From Chloroflexota bacterium (GTDB lineage Bacteria > Chloroflexota > Dehalococcoidia > UBA3495), in NCBI GenBank assembly GCA_022571575.1, contig JACZXN010000107.1, forward strand, positions 1 to 6,366: DNA of 6,366 bases, given 5' to 3'. This document shows, one piece after another, positions 1 to 5,108 of this stretch (position 1 is its first letter; each line of letters begins with the position of its first letter). The position numbers were made by a program, and so were the translations under genes. Below the pieces are notes generated by a model. That model saw nothing but the letters and a program-made list of their open reading frames with translations. It did no database searches and was not told the origin of the DNA.

Positions 1-669
1 GTCAACCGCTTCCTGGCGCGCGTCGAGATCGACGGACGGGAGGTGGGCGTGCACGTGGCCAATTCGGGACGCATGAAAGAGCTGTTCGTTCCGGGCTGGC
101 GGGTCCTGGTCCGCCCCGTGTCAGGCGAGCACCGGAAGACCAAGTACGACCTGGTCTTGGTGGACATGGGCCATGCATTGGCCTGCGCAGACGCGCGGAC
201 TCCCAACGCGCTGCTGGCGGAGGGCGTGGCCAATGGCCATCTGAAACAGTTCGCCGGCTACACCGGCATTCGCCGCGAGGTTACCTTCGGCGACAGCCGT
301 CTGGACCTGATGCTGGAGGGCCCCACGGGAAGATGCTACATCGAGGCAAAGTCGGTGACGTTGGTGGAGAACGGAGTTGCTCTATTCCCCGATGCTCCGA
401 CCGTCCGGGGCGCCAAGCACCTCCGGACTTTGGAGACGGTGCTTGAGGCCGGCCACCGGGCCGCGGTGGTCTTTGTGGTCCAACGGCCCGACGCCAACGC
501 CTTCGCCACCAGCGACCCGTCCGACCCCGAGTTGGCCGACGCGCTTCGGTCCGCGGTAGCGGCGGGTGTAGAGGCATATGCCTACAACTGCGAGGTGACC
601 GAACGGTCCATCCGACTGGACCAGAGCCTGCCCATCCTTCCCTATGCCGAAGCGGTGGGCGATGCCTAA
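1..669 (+). CDS. sfsA: SfsA family DNA/RNA nuclease, 5'-truncated by the window edge
   Basis: The frame is open from base 1, so the gene begins before the window; 222 codons plus TAA are visible. The GTG at 43 is internal: the 14 codons before it continue the family sequence (VNRFLARVEIDGRE aligns with the YKRFLADV region of E. coli SfsA). About 15 N-terminal residues are probably missing, giving near 237 aa against 234 in E. coli. An N-terminal OB-like part (visible residues 1-40, with NSGRM) is followed by a PD-(D/E)XK-type core. Its SRLDLML and CYIEAKSVTL motifs supply Asp102, Glu115 and Lys117 of the visible protein; FPDAPTVRGAKHL is also typical. E. coli SfsA was named sugar fermentation stimulation protein, and the family has since been described as nucleases; the cellular substrate is not settled. 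The 3' end overlaps the next gene by 8 bp, suggesting co-transcription and coupled translation. Family assignment is firm. Confidence 0.93.
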   Translation, partial: VNRFLARVEIDGREVGVHVANSGRMKELFVPGWRVLVRPVSGEHRKTKYDLVLVDMGHALACADARTPNALLAEGVANGHLKQFAGYTGIRREVTFGDSRLDLMLEGPTGRCYIEAKSVTLVENGVALFPDAPTVRGAKHLRTLETVLEAGHRAAVVFVVQRPDANAFATSDPSDPELADALRSAVAAGVEAYAYNCEVTERSIRLDQSLPILPYAEAVGDA

Positions 670-1402
670 AGCGACTGCCAAACCCATGGCCGCCCGGCTC
701 ATGGACGTCTACGAACGCTTCTACGCTGCCTATGGCCCTCAGCATTGGTGGCCGGGCGACGGCCCATTCGAGGTGATCATGGGGGCGATCTTGACCCAGT
801 CGGCGGCGTGGACCAACGTCGAGACGGCCTTGGCCAAGATGAAGGCCGCCGGCTGTTGGTCACTGGACGCGGTCAACCGGATCCCCGAAAGAGAGCTTGC
901 GGAGTTGGTCCGTTCCTCGGGCTACTTCAACGCCAAGGCCCGGAAGCTCAAGGCCTTCGCGGCGCATGTGGCCGACGGTTATAAGGGAGACTTGGACTTG
1001 TTTCTAGCCAAGCCCCTGGAGCCGCTGCGAGAGGAGTTGCTGTCCATCCACGGCATCGGCGAAGAAACGGCCGACGACATCATGGTCTACGCCGCCAACC
1101 AGCCGTCGTTCGTTATCGACACCTACACCCGCAGAATCATGGACCGCATGGGTATGGCTCCCGACTCCCCAAACCCCAAGTACGCCGACTACCAGGCCAT
1201 CTTCCACGGCAACCTCCCCCAAGAAACACAGCTATACAACGAATTCCACGCCCTCTGGGACCGCCACGCCAAAGAAGCCTGCGCCAAGACCCCGGTGTGT
1301 GAGGGTTGCTGCCTGTTGGATGTCTGTCCCACGGGGCAGGAGCTGATAGCGCCCACGACCGAGGCGCGGGGCGGGTCCATGGCGGATGAGTCGCGGTGTT
1401 GA
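662..1402 (+). CDS. Endonuclease III-like DNA glycosylase (HhH-GPD, COG2231 type) with Fe-S cluster motif
   Basis: This 246-aa protein belongs to the HhH-GPD base-excision-repair superfamily. The N-terminal YGPQHWWPG...FEVIMGAILTQSAAWTNVE stretch (about residues 24-54) is characteristic of the COG2231 branch rather than classical Nth. The helix-hairpin-helix is LLSIHGIGEETADDI (127-140), followed by the conserved catalytic Asp153 in VIDTYTRR. Where Nth has its Schiff-base lysine (GRKTAN), this protein has Glu135, so it should be a monofunctional glycosylase or have another chemistry. The C-terminal C207-x5-C213-x2-C216-x5-C222 matches a [4Fe-4S] loop one residue shorter than the usual C-x6-C-x2-C-x5-C. 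The ATG at 662 was chosen because it overlaps the sfsA stop by 8 bp, as in coupled operons. ATGs at 644 and 686 are in frame and possible; no start has a strong Shine-Dalgarno. The base substrate cannot be read from sequence. Confidence 0.88.
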   Translation: MPKATAKPMAARLMDVYERFYAAYGPQHWWPGDGPFEVIMGAILTQSAAWTNVETALAKMKAAGCWSLDAVNRIPERELAELVRSSGYFNAKARKLKAFAAHVADGYKGDLDLFLAKPLEPLREELLSIHGIGEETADDIMVYAANQPSFVIDTYTRRIMDRMGMAPDSPNPKYADYQAIFHGNLPQETQLYNEFHALWDRHAKEACAKTPVCEGCCLLDVCPTGQELIAPTTEARGGSMADESRC

Positions 1403-1450
1403 ATCTTTGATTAACTTCTGAGACAGTACTCAGGTATCGTTACAAGATTC
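1401..1450. repeat. Nested inverted repeat sharing one dyad axis, between glycosylase and cytochrome c genes
   Basis: Outer arms GAATCTT (1401-1407) and AAGATTC (1444-1450) are exact reverse complements. Inner arms CTGAG (1418-1422) and CTCAG (1429-1433) are also exact, and both pairs share the same centre (1425.5). The outer left arm starts inside the TGA stop of the glycosylase gene. A further copy of AAGATTC lies at 1478-1484, just inside the cytochrome c coding region. There is no T-run, so a rho-independent terminator is unlikely; a regulator-binding site or an mRNA fold ahead of the cytochrome gene is possible. Confidence 0.4.
1411..1440 (+). promoter_or_regulatory. Weak candidate promoter for the cytochrome c gene
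   Basis: TTAACT (1411-1416) and TATCGT (1435-1440), 18 bp apart, each match the sigma70 consensus at four of six positions. The inner dyad CTGAG/CTCAG falls in the spacer, where a repressor could act. The match is marginal, and read-through from the sfsA-glycosylase pair is an equally good explanation for expression. Confidence 0.2.
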
Positions 1451-1466
1451 TGCCTTAGAACGAAGA

Positions 1467-2387
1467 GTGATTTTGAGAAGATTCCTAAAATGGTTCGCCA
1501 TGATAGCGGGCGGGCTGCTCGGCGTATTCATTGTGCTTCTGGTTGTGCTTTTTTTCGTCGGGTCTCGAAAAGTGGACCGTACATACGATGTTCAGATAGC
1601 CTCGGTGGCGGTCCCCACTGATGCCGCGAGTATCGCAAGAGGGAAACACTACGTGGAAGCCATCGGTGTTTGCCAGGTCTGCCACGGCCAGGACCTAGCT
1701 GGGCCTGTGGTTGACGATTGCAAAGACGGACCTTGCACCGGCTTCTCCAACGACCCGATATTCGGCAAAATGATGCCCAATAATCTAACTTCCGGACTCG
1801 GCGGGACCGGCGGCGTCTTCACCGATGCGGACTACGTTCGGGCTATCCGCCACGGGATCGGCCGCGATAACAAGTCGCTGGTGCTCATGCCATCGGAACA
1901 ATACAACAGGATCTCCGACGAAGACCTGGGCGCCATGATCGCCTACCTGAAAACCCTTGACCCAGTGGACAACGAATTGGGCGAGTCGAATCTGGGTCCA
2001 CTGGGCCGCGTGATCGCGGTGATCGCGGGAGGTCTGCTCCCAGCGTCGCAGATCGATCACAGCGCCGCGCGGGCGCCGTCACCGGTTGTTGGGGTGTCCG
2101 CTGAATATGGCGGGTACCTTGCTGAGACCTGCATCATCTGTCATGGAGATGGGTTGACCGGGAGTAAAGTGCCCGGTAATGAACGCGTTGATGCCCCGGA
2201 TATCACTCTGGATGGCGCCCCTGGCGATTGGACCAAGTCTCAGTTCGTCAATGCCCTCCGGAGCGGTATAACCCCTCGGGGCGATCTTTTGGACCCTAGG
2301 TTCATGCCGTGGAACAGGTTCAATCAGATGACTGACGACGAACTGGACGCCATCTGGCTGTACATCCAGTCGTTGCCGGCGGGATAG
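1467..2387 (+). CDS. Membrane-anchored di-heme cytochrome c
   Basis: The 306-aa product starts with a basic stretch and an uncleaved-looking hydrophobic anchor (about residues 10-32), then two class I cytochrome c domains that would face outside the membrane. Heme sites are CQVCH (69-73) and CIICH (222-226); likely distal ligands are Met141 (VLMPSEQYNRISDEDL) and Met280 (FMPWNRFNQMTDDEL). Each domain ends in the usual helix (IAYLKTL, IWLYIQSLP). Domain 1 has an extra cysteine pair, C85 and C90, perhaps a disulfide. The linker (about 175-200, ending SQIDHSAARAP) resembles that of cytochrome subunits serving membrane-linked dehydrogenases, so electron transfer from a periplasmic or surface dehydrogenase to the respiratory chain is likely, but no dehydrogenase or oxidase gene is adjacent. 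The start is GTG 1467; TTG 1473, five bases after GAAGAG, is an alternative. GC is lower than in neighbouring genes (about 48-53% in sampled rows). Confidence 0.9.
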   Translation: MILRRFLKWFAMIAGGLLGVFIVLLVVLFFVGSRKVDRTYDVQIASVAVPTDAASIARGKHYVEAIGVCQVCHGQDLAGPVVDDCKDGPCTGFSNDPIFGKMMPNNLTSGLGGTGGVFTDADYVRAIRHGIGRDNKSLVLMPSEQYNRISDEDLGAMIAYLKTLDPVDNELGESNLGPLGRVIAVIAGGLLPASQIDHSAARAPSPVVGVSAEYGGYLAETCIICHGDGLTGSKVPGNERVDAPDITLDGAPGDWTKSQFVNALRSGITPRGDLLDPRFMPWNRFNQMTDDELDAIWLYIQSLPAG

Positions 2388-2400
2388 TTCCTGCTGGAAC
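2387..2400 (+). repeat. Small stem-loop at the cytochrome c stop codon
   Basis: GTTCC (2387-2391) and GGAAC (2396-2400) pair exactly around a TGCT loop, beginning at the last base of the stop codon. The stem is only 5 bp and no T-run follows, so it could at most protect the 3' end or aid termination. Confidence 0.25.
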
Positions 2401-2453
2401 GGCGTCGGCGAGGGCAAATACTAGTTTGTCAGCATAGGAACCCAACGGTCTTA

Positions 2454-2485
2454 GGTGATCAACCCATCACGAATCGCCGATCACC
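2454..2485. promoter_or_regulatory. Inverted repeat with alternative pairings, upstream of the cupin promoter
   Basis: GGTGATC (2454-2460) and GATCACC (2479-2485) are perfect 7-bp inverted repeats 18 bp apart. A third element, ATCAC (2466-2470), can instead pair with GTGAT at 2455-2459. The right arm ends 11 bp before the -35 hexamer of the cupin promoter, where an activator or repressor dyad would be expected. No regulator gene is nearby; the role is inferred from position only. Confidence 0.35.
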
Positions 2486-2496
2486 CAGCCACTAAA

Positions 2497-2525
2497 TTGA
2501 CGCCCACCACGCCTGCGGTTATGAT
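2497..2525 (+). promoter_or_regulatory. Sigma70-type promoter for the cupin gene
   Basis: The -35 hexamer TTGACG (2497-2502) and the -10 hexamer TATGAT (2520-2525) each match consensus at five of six positions, and the spacer is exactly 17 bp. Transcription would begin near 2532, about 35 bases before the ATG at 2567, leaving room for the GGAGG ribosome site. This is the best promoter in the window and suggests the cupin gene is transcribed independently of the cytochrome gene. Confidence 0.65.
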
Positions 2526-2566
2526 GCGCCAGTCACCCCAATCCCCTTTCCAGACACGGAGGCCCC

Positions 2567-2917
2567 ATGCAAGTTGTGCGCCTGTATACCGGAGACGACG
2601 GCGAGTCCCATTTTGAAGAGATCGACCTGCCTTATGAGAAGGTGGCTGAGGCCGAACGGACCGCGGTTGAGAACGCCGAGAACATCCACTTCCGCCGTTA
2701 CCAGCCCGGCAATTTCATCGACTGGCACGTGGCCCCCCGCCGCCAGTATGTAATCACCTTGGAAGGGCAGGTAGAGGTCGGCTTGGGCGACGGCACCAAG
2801 CGCGTCTTCGGCGCCGGCGATGTGCTGCTGGCCGACGACCTGACCGGTCACGGCCACACCACGGCGGTCTATGGAGACAAGATGCGGGTATCGGTAGCGA
2901 TTCCCATTTCCGGTTAG
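2567..2917 (+). CDS. Small single-domain cupin protein
   Basis: The 116-aa product is one cupin beta-barrel, probably cytoplasmic (no signal or membrane segment). Cupin motif 1 runs from Gly48 through WHVAPRRQYVITLEG (53-67). Compared with the G-x5-H-x-H-x3/4-E-x6-G consensus, the first His is kept (His54), the second is Ala56 and the Glu is Gln60. Motif 2 is FGAGDVLLADDLTGHGHTT (81-99), with His95 and His97 available. Metal binding is therefore reduced or unusual, and a sensor, binding or isomerase-like role is as possible as a dioxygenase. The start is secure: GGAGG at 2558-2562 is four bases upstream of ATG 2567, behind a good promoter. No substrate can be inferred; the gene stands alone between two intergenic regions. 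Confidence 0.82.
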   Translation: MQVVRLYTGDDGESHFEEIDLPYEKVAEAERTAVENAENIHFRRYQPGNFIDWHVAPRRQYVITLEGQVEVGLGDGTKRVFGAGDVLLADDLTGHGHTTAVYGDKMRVSVAIPISG

Positions 2918-2956
2918 AAGCTATCGCAAAATCATGTACGATCGGCTTTTAGGCCC

Positions 2957-3064
2957 TTCGACAGGTCCGATTTCATCGAGACTCTCGACTGTGGTCGGAG
3001 CTCAGGACGAACGGGTTTGTTGGGCTCTCCCGGCCCGCTGTCCGTTCGTGGTGAGCCCGTCGAA
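2957..3064. repeat. REP-like inverted repeat with a split left arm (predicted three-way junction)
   Basis: The right arm is one continuous 23-nt block (3042-3064). Its complement on the left is in two pieces: 2957-2965 (TTCGACAGG, 8 of 9 pairs) and 3001-3014 (CTCAGGACGAACGG, 12 of 14 pairs). Between them sit 35 nt (2966-3000) that fold on themselves: TCCGA (2966-2970) with TCGGA (2995-2999), and inside it TCGAG (2976-2980) with CTCGA (2984-2988). The apical loop carries GGGC (3022-3025) and GCCC (3033-3036). TTCGACAGG...GACGAACGG-type palindromes are, to my recollection, widespread intergenic repeats in several high-GC bacterial groups. No ORF of credible composition crosses this spacer, so it is best read as a non-coding, non-autonomous repeat. 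Confidence 0.65.
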
Positions 3065-3133
3065 CCACATTTCGAAATGACTACTAGCACGGTTATCCAG
3101 AAAGGCCAGCCGTAGATAATACCGGAGAAAACG

Positions 3134-3943
3134 ATGCCATTCGCCAAGATCGACGACACGCTGGAGATGTACTACGAGGACGATAACTTCTCCGACCCGT
3201 GGCGCAAACCCGAGACGGTGGTGCTCCACCACGGCAACGCCAAGAACACCAAGCTGTGGTACGCCTGGGTGCCGCTCCTGGCCCGGCAGTACCGGGTCGT
3301 GCGGCTGGACGCCCGCGGCTTCGGACGGTCCACCGTCCCCCCGGAGGGATACGACTGGTCGCTGAGCAACTTCGGCACGGACCTGCTGCGCTTACTTGAC
3401 CTGCTGGAGATTGAAAAAGTCCACCTCATCGGCGAGACCGTCGGCGGCACCATCGCGCTGCAGTTCGCCTACGACCACCCCGAGCGGCTGCACACCCTCA
3501 CCACCTGCACCTCGCCCTACAAGTTCGTTGGGATAAGCACCTACAAAGAGTCCCACAAACTGGTCAGCGAAGAGGGCGTGGCGGCCTGGGTGCGGCATGG
3601 CGCCGGGCGGAGGCTGGAGCCGGGAAAATCGGACCCGGCCCACCATCAGTGGTACATCGATCAGATGTCCCAGACGTCCCAGAGGGTGGTGCTGGAGACA
3701 CTGGCCTACCTGGCCACCCAGGACCTGACGGACATCCTGCCCCAGATCAAGACGCCGACACTGGTGCTGGCCTCGGAGCAGAACGCCAAGGACAATCCCG
3801 ACCGCACCACGGCCTTCGCGGAGAAACTGGCCAACGGGCGGCTGGTGGCCATCCCCGGCACCAGCGGCTACGTGCAGCACTCGGCGCCGGAGCAGTGCGT
3901 GTTAGCCTGGCGTCAGTTCCTGGGCGAGATCAGCGGGGACTAA
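3134..3943 (+). CDS. Alpha/beta hydrolase fold protein with altered catalytic triad
   Basis: The 269-aa product has normal length and order for a single-domain alpha/beta hydrolase without a signal peptide: oxyanion-hole segment LHHGN (31-35), DARGFGRS (59-66), nucleophile elbow GETVGG (100-105), a cap region of about 130-195, and the late strand PTLVLASEQ (208-216). The elbow has Thr102 in place of the usual Ser. In the C-terminal motif IPGTSGYVQHSAPEQ (240-254) the position normally held by the catalytic His is Tyr246, with a His three residues later (His249). Acid candidates are Glu215, Asp220 and Asp223. It may be a Thr-nucleophile enzyme, a cofactor-free lyase or oxygenase-like member, or a non-hydrolytic homologue. 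GGAG (3124-3127), six bases before the ATG, fixes the start. Its orientation is convergent with the SDR gene; the substrate is unknown. Confidence 0.85.
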   Translation: MPFAKIDDTLEMYYEDDNFSDPWRKPETVVLHHGNAKNTKLWYAWVPLLARQYRVVRLDARGFGRSTVPPEGYDWSLSNFGTDLLRLLDLLEIEKVHLIGETVGGTIALQFAYDHPERLHTLTTCTSPYKFVGISTYKESHKLVSEEGVAAWVRHGAGRRLEPGKSDPAHHQWYIDQMSQTSQRVVLETLAYLATQDLTDILPQIKTPTLVLASEQNAKDNPDRTTAFAEKLANGRLVAIPGTSGYVQHSAPEQCVLAWRQFLGEISGD

Positions 3944-3968
3944 GGCCATTCGTCCCTGACGCCTAGTC

Positions 3969-3991
3969 CCTTCCCCCGGTTCGGGCGAAGG
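3969..3991 (+). terminator. Strong stem-loop downstream of the hydrolase gene, possible terminator
   Basis: CCTTC (3969-3973) pairs with GAAGG (3987-3991), and CCCG (3975-3978) with CGGG (3982-3985), around a GTT loop, with one C-C mismatch (3974/3986). It begins 25 bases after the hydrolase stop. TTAGGATG rather than a T-run follows, so intrinsic termination is uncertain; it also forms the left half of an inverted repeat pair. Confidence 0.35.
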
Positions 3992-4089
3992 TTAGGATGA
4001 GGGTTGTGCCTCCGGAGAACTCATCAGCGCAGCCACTGCCCCCTCTCTAACTCTCCCCCCTGCGAGGGGGCGAGGATTTCCGCTCCTCG
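3969..4089. repeat. Pair of oppositely oriented stem-loop modules between convergent genes
   Basis: The left module is a GC stem-loop (3969-3991) followed by TTAGGATGAGGG (3992-4003). The right module reads as its approximate reverse: CCCTCTCTAA (4041-4050), then the stem-loop CCCCC (4056-4060) / GGGGG (4066-4070). A further hairpin, CGAGGA (4071-4076) / TCCTCG (4084-4089), abuts it. The arrangement resembles paired REP elements (BIME-like) in inverted orientation. It fills the spacer; no gene is apparent. Confidence 0.5.
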
Positions 4090-4095
4090 TAGAGG

Positions 4096-4117
4096 GGCCG
4101 CTCTACGTAGAGCGGCC
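4096..4117 (-). terminator. Perfect 22-bp palindrome just past the SDR stop codon
   Basis: The half-site GGCCGCTCTAC (4096-4106) is followed directly by its exact reverse complement (4107-4117). It lies 11 bases downstream of the minus-strand SDR stop. As RNA it would form a long hairpin, but with no loop bases to spare and no U-run behind it in either direction. Transcript-end protection or factor-dependent termination is plausible; as DNA it could equally be a dimeric protein-binding site. Confidence 0.4.
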
Positions 4118-4128
4118 AGGACAATTCC

Positions 4129-4905
4129 CTAAAGCAGGGACCTGGACTGGCCGCCGTCCACGTTCAGGCAGGTGCCGGTGATCAGGTTGGCCCGCTCCGA
4201 GGCCAGGAAGGCGATGGTGTCGCCGATGGGCTCGGGCCAGCCGAACTTGCCGGCGGGCAGGTTCCGGTCGATGAACTCCTTCACCTGCTCCGGGGTGCTG
4301 TTCTTCTGGAACCGGTCCCAGGTGCTGCCGGGGAAGTCGATGGAGCCGGGGGCGATACAGTTGACCAACACGTTCTCCGACATCAGGTTGACCGCCAGGT
4401 GCTTGGAGAAGGCGATGAGGGCCGCTTTGCCGGTCATGTAGTCGATGGAGCCGCCGTACTCCCGCCCGTAGATGGACGAGACGTTGATGATCCGCCCCCA
4501 GCGCTGCTCCCGCATGTGGGGCAAAACCAGGTAGATCAACTCGACGGGACTCATCAGGTTGAAATCCACCCCCTCCCGGAAGTTCTCCATACCGGTCTCC
4601 ATGAAGTCCGTGGTGCCCTTGCGTCCACCGGCGTTGTTCACCAGGATGTCGGCTTCGCCCAGGGTTTCAACGGTCTCTTGGTGGAATTTCAGAAGGTCCT
4701 CTTGCTTCATGACGTCGGCCTGCACGGCCAGGACCTGGTATCCCTTGGACCTGAACTCGGCGGCCGTTTCGTCCAGTTGCTCCTTGCCCCGGGCGCAGAT
4801 CGCAACCTTGCAACCCTCCCTGGCCAGGGAGTCCGCCGCCTGCTTGCCCAATCCGTGACTGCCTCCGGTGATCATTGCCACTTTGCCTTGCAGCGCCAGG
4901 TCCAT
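4129..4905 (-). CDS. Short-chain dehydrogenase/reductase (classical SDR)
   Basis: The 258-aa cytoplasmic oxidoreductase has the full classical SDR signature. The nucleotide-binding TGGSHGLG is at 13-20, and Arg39 after the second strand (ICARGKEQ) hints at NADP(H). Asp64 is in VQADV, NNAG at 90-93, the structural Asn at 116 (VDFNLMSP), and the active site is Ser144 (NVSSIYG), Tyr156 and Lys160 (YMTGK). IAPGSID (184-190) and a C-terminal GTCLNVDGG complete the fold. It should interconvert a hydroxyl and a carbonyl; the substrate is unknown, and annotation as a FabG-like ketoacyl reductase would be a guess. The start is well supported: AGGAGG (4911-4916 on the complement) lies five bases upstream of the ATG. 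It is divergent from the CoA transferase/racemase gene, so the two may be co-regulated, and it ends in a stem-loop-rich convergent spacer. Confidence 0.92.
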   Translation of the reverse strand: MDLALQGKVAMITGGSHGLGKQAADSLAREGCKVAICARGKEQLDETAAEFRSKGYQVLAVQADVMKQEDLLKFHQETVETLGEADILVNNAGGRKGTTDFMETGMENFREGVDFNLMSPVELIYLVLPHMREQRWGRIINVSSIYGREYGGSIDYMTGKAALIAFSKHLAVNLMSENVLVNCIAPGSIDFPGSTWDRFQKNSTPEQVKEFIDRNLPAGKFGWPEPIGDTIAFLASERANLITGTCLNVDGGQSRSLL

Positions 4906-4939
4906 TGCCGCCTCCTGTTCGTTCAGCGATTTTCTCTTT

Positions 4940-4953
4940 CCGGCCGAGGCCGG
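4940..4953. promoter_or_regulatory. Dyad CCGGCC-GA-GGCCGG in the SDR leader
   Basis: Perfect 6-bp arms (4940-4945 and 4948-4953) are separated by two bases. The site lies between the minus-strand TATAAT and the SDR start, so it would be in the 5' leader or just downstream of the transcription start, a usual place for a repressor operator. GC-rich palindromes do arise by chance in DNA of this composition. Confidence 0.35.
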
Positions 4954-4979
4954 CCGCCACCATCCAACGGGGCACAGGG

Positions 4980-4985
4980 ATTATA
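4980..4985 (-). promoter_or_regulatory. Candidate -10 element for the SDR gene
   Basis: The complement reads a perfect TATAAT, 74 bases upstream of the SDR ATG. The 17-bp-spaced -35 position (5003-5008, GTGCAA on the complement) matches consensus at only three of six bases, so the promoter may need an activator. The predicted transcript start is near 4973. Confidence 0.45.
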
Positions 4986-4998
4986 GATGCAGTTGGCC

Positions 4999-5042
4999 CC
5001 GGTTGCACCACCTGTTCGTGGATCAGCCACCGAGGTAACCGG
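4999..5042. promoter_or_regulatory. Inverted repeats between the two divergent -10 elements
   Basis: CCGGTT (4999-5004) and AACCGG (5037-5042) are exact inverted repeats. A smaller pair, GTGG (5018-5021) and CCAC (5027-5030), lies inside but on a different axis. They span the -35 regions of both divergent promoters, where one bound protein could control both genes. The evidence is positional only. Confidence 0.28.
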
Positions 5043-5057
5043 CGCGGGGTTGTCGGC

Positions 5058-5063
5058 TATAAT
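5058..5063 (+). promoter_or_regulatory. Candidate -10 element for the CoA transferase/racemase gene
   Basis: Perfect TATAAT, 45 bases upstream of the ATG at 5109, with a predicted transcript start near 5070. The 17-bp-spaced -35 position (5035-5040, GTAACC) is weak, at three of six matches. It faces away from the TATAAT on the opposite strand at 4980-4985. Confidence 0.45.
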
Positions 5064-5108
5064 TGGGCGCAGTTCTTCAGGCGAATCTTTGCCAGGGAAG
5101 GGGGAAAT

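Noticed and set aside
177..195. Second transmembrane segment in the cytochrome c (protein residues 177-195)
   Set aside because: The stretch is moderately hydrophobic but sits in the linker typical of di-heme cytochromes of this kind; a membrane span here would put the two heme domains on opposite sides. Coordinates given are protein residues of the gene at 1467-2387.
43..669. GTG at 43 as the true start of sfsA
   Set aside because: The preceding 14 codons are in frame and match the conserved SfsA N-terminal region, so the gene enters from outside the window.
3115..3120. GATAAT as a -10 element for the hydrolase
   Set aside because: Transcription would start at about the Shine-Dalgarno, leaving no leader for it, and there is no -35 match at a usable distance.
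2932..3232. Minus-strand open frames crossing the spacer before the hydrolase
   Set aside because: They run through the inverted repeat, overlap the hydrolase start and show no recognisable domain or ribosome site.
4056..4117. CRISPR-like array, because of repeated CTCTACG and CTCGTAGAG segments
   Set aside because: The repeats are short, unequal, palindromic and not separated by spacers of constant length; they are adjacent stem-loops.
4875..5108. Upstream extension of the CoA transferase/racemase frame to an ATG at 4875
   Set aside because: It would add 78 residues with no family similarity, overlap the SDR start and cover both candidate promoters; ATG 5109 has a purine-rich ribosome site and the normal family N-terminus.
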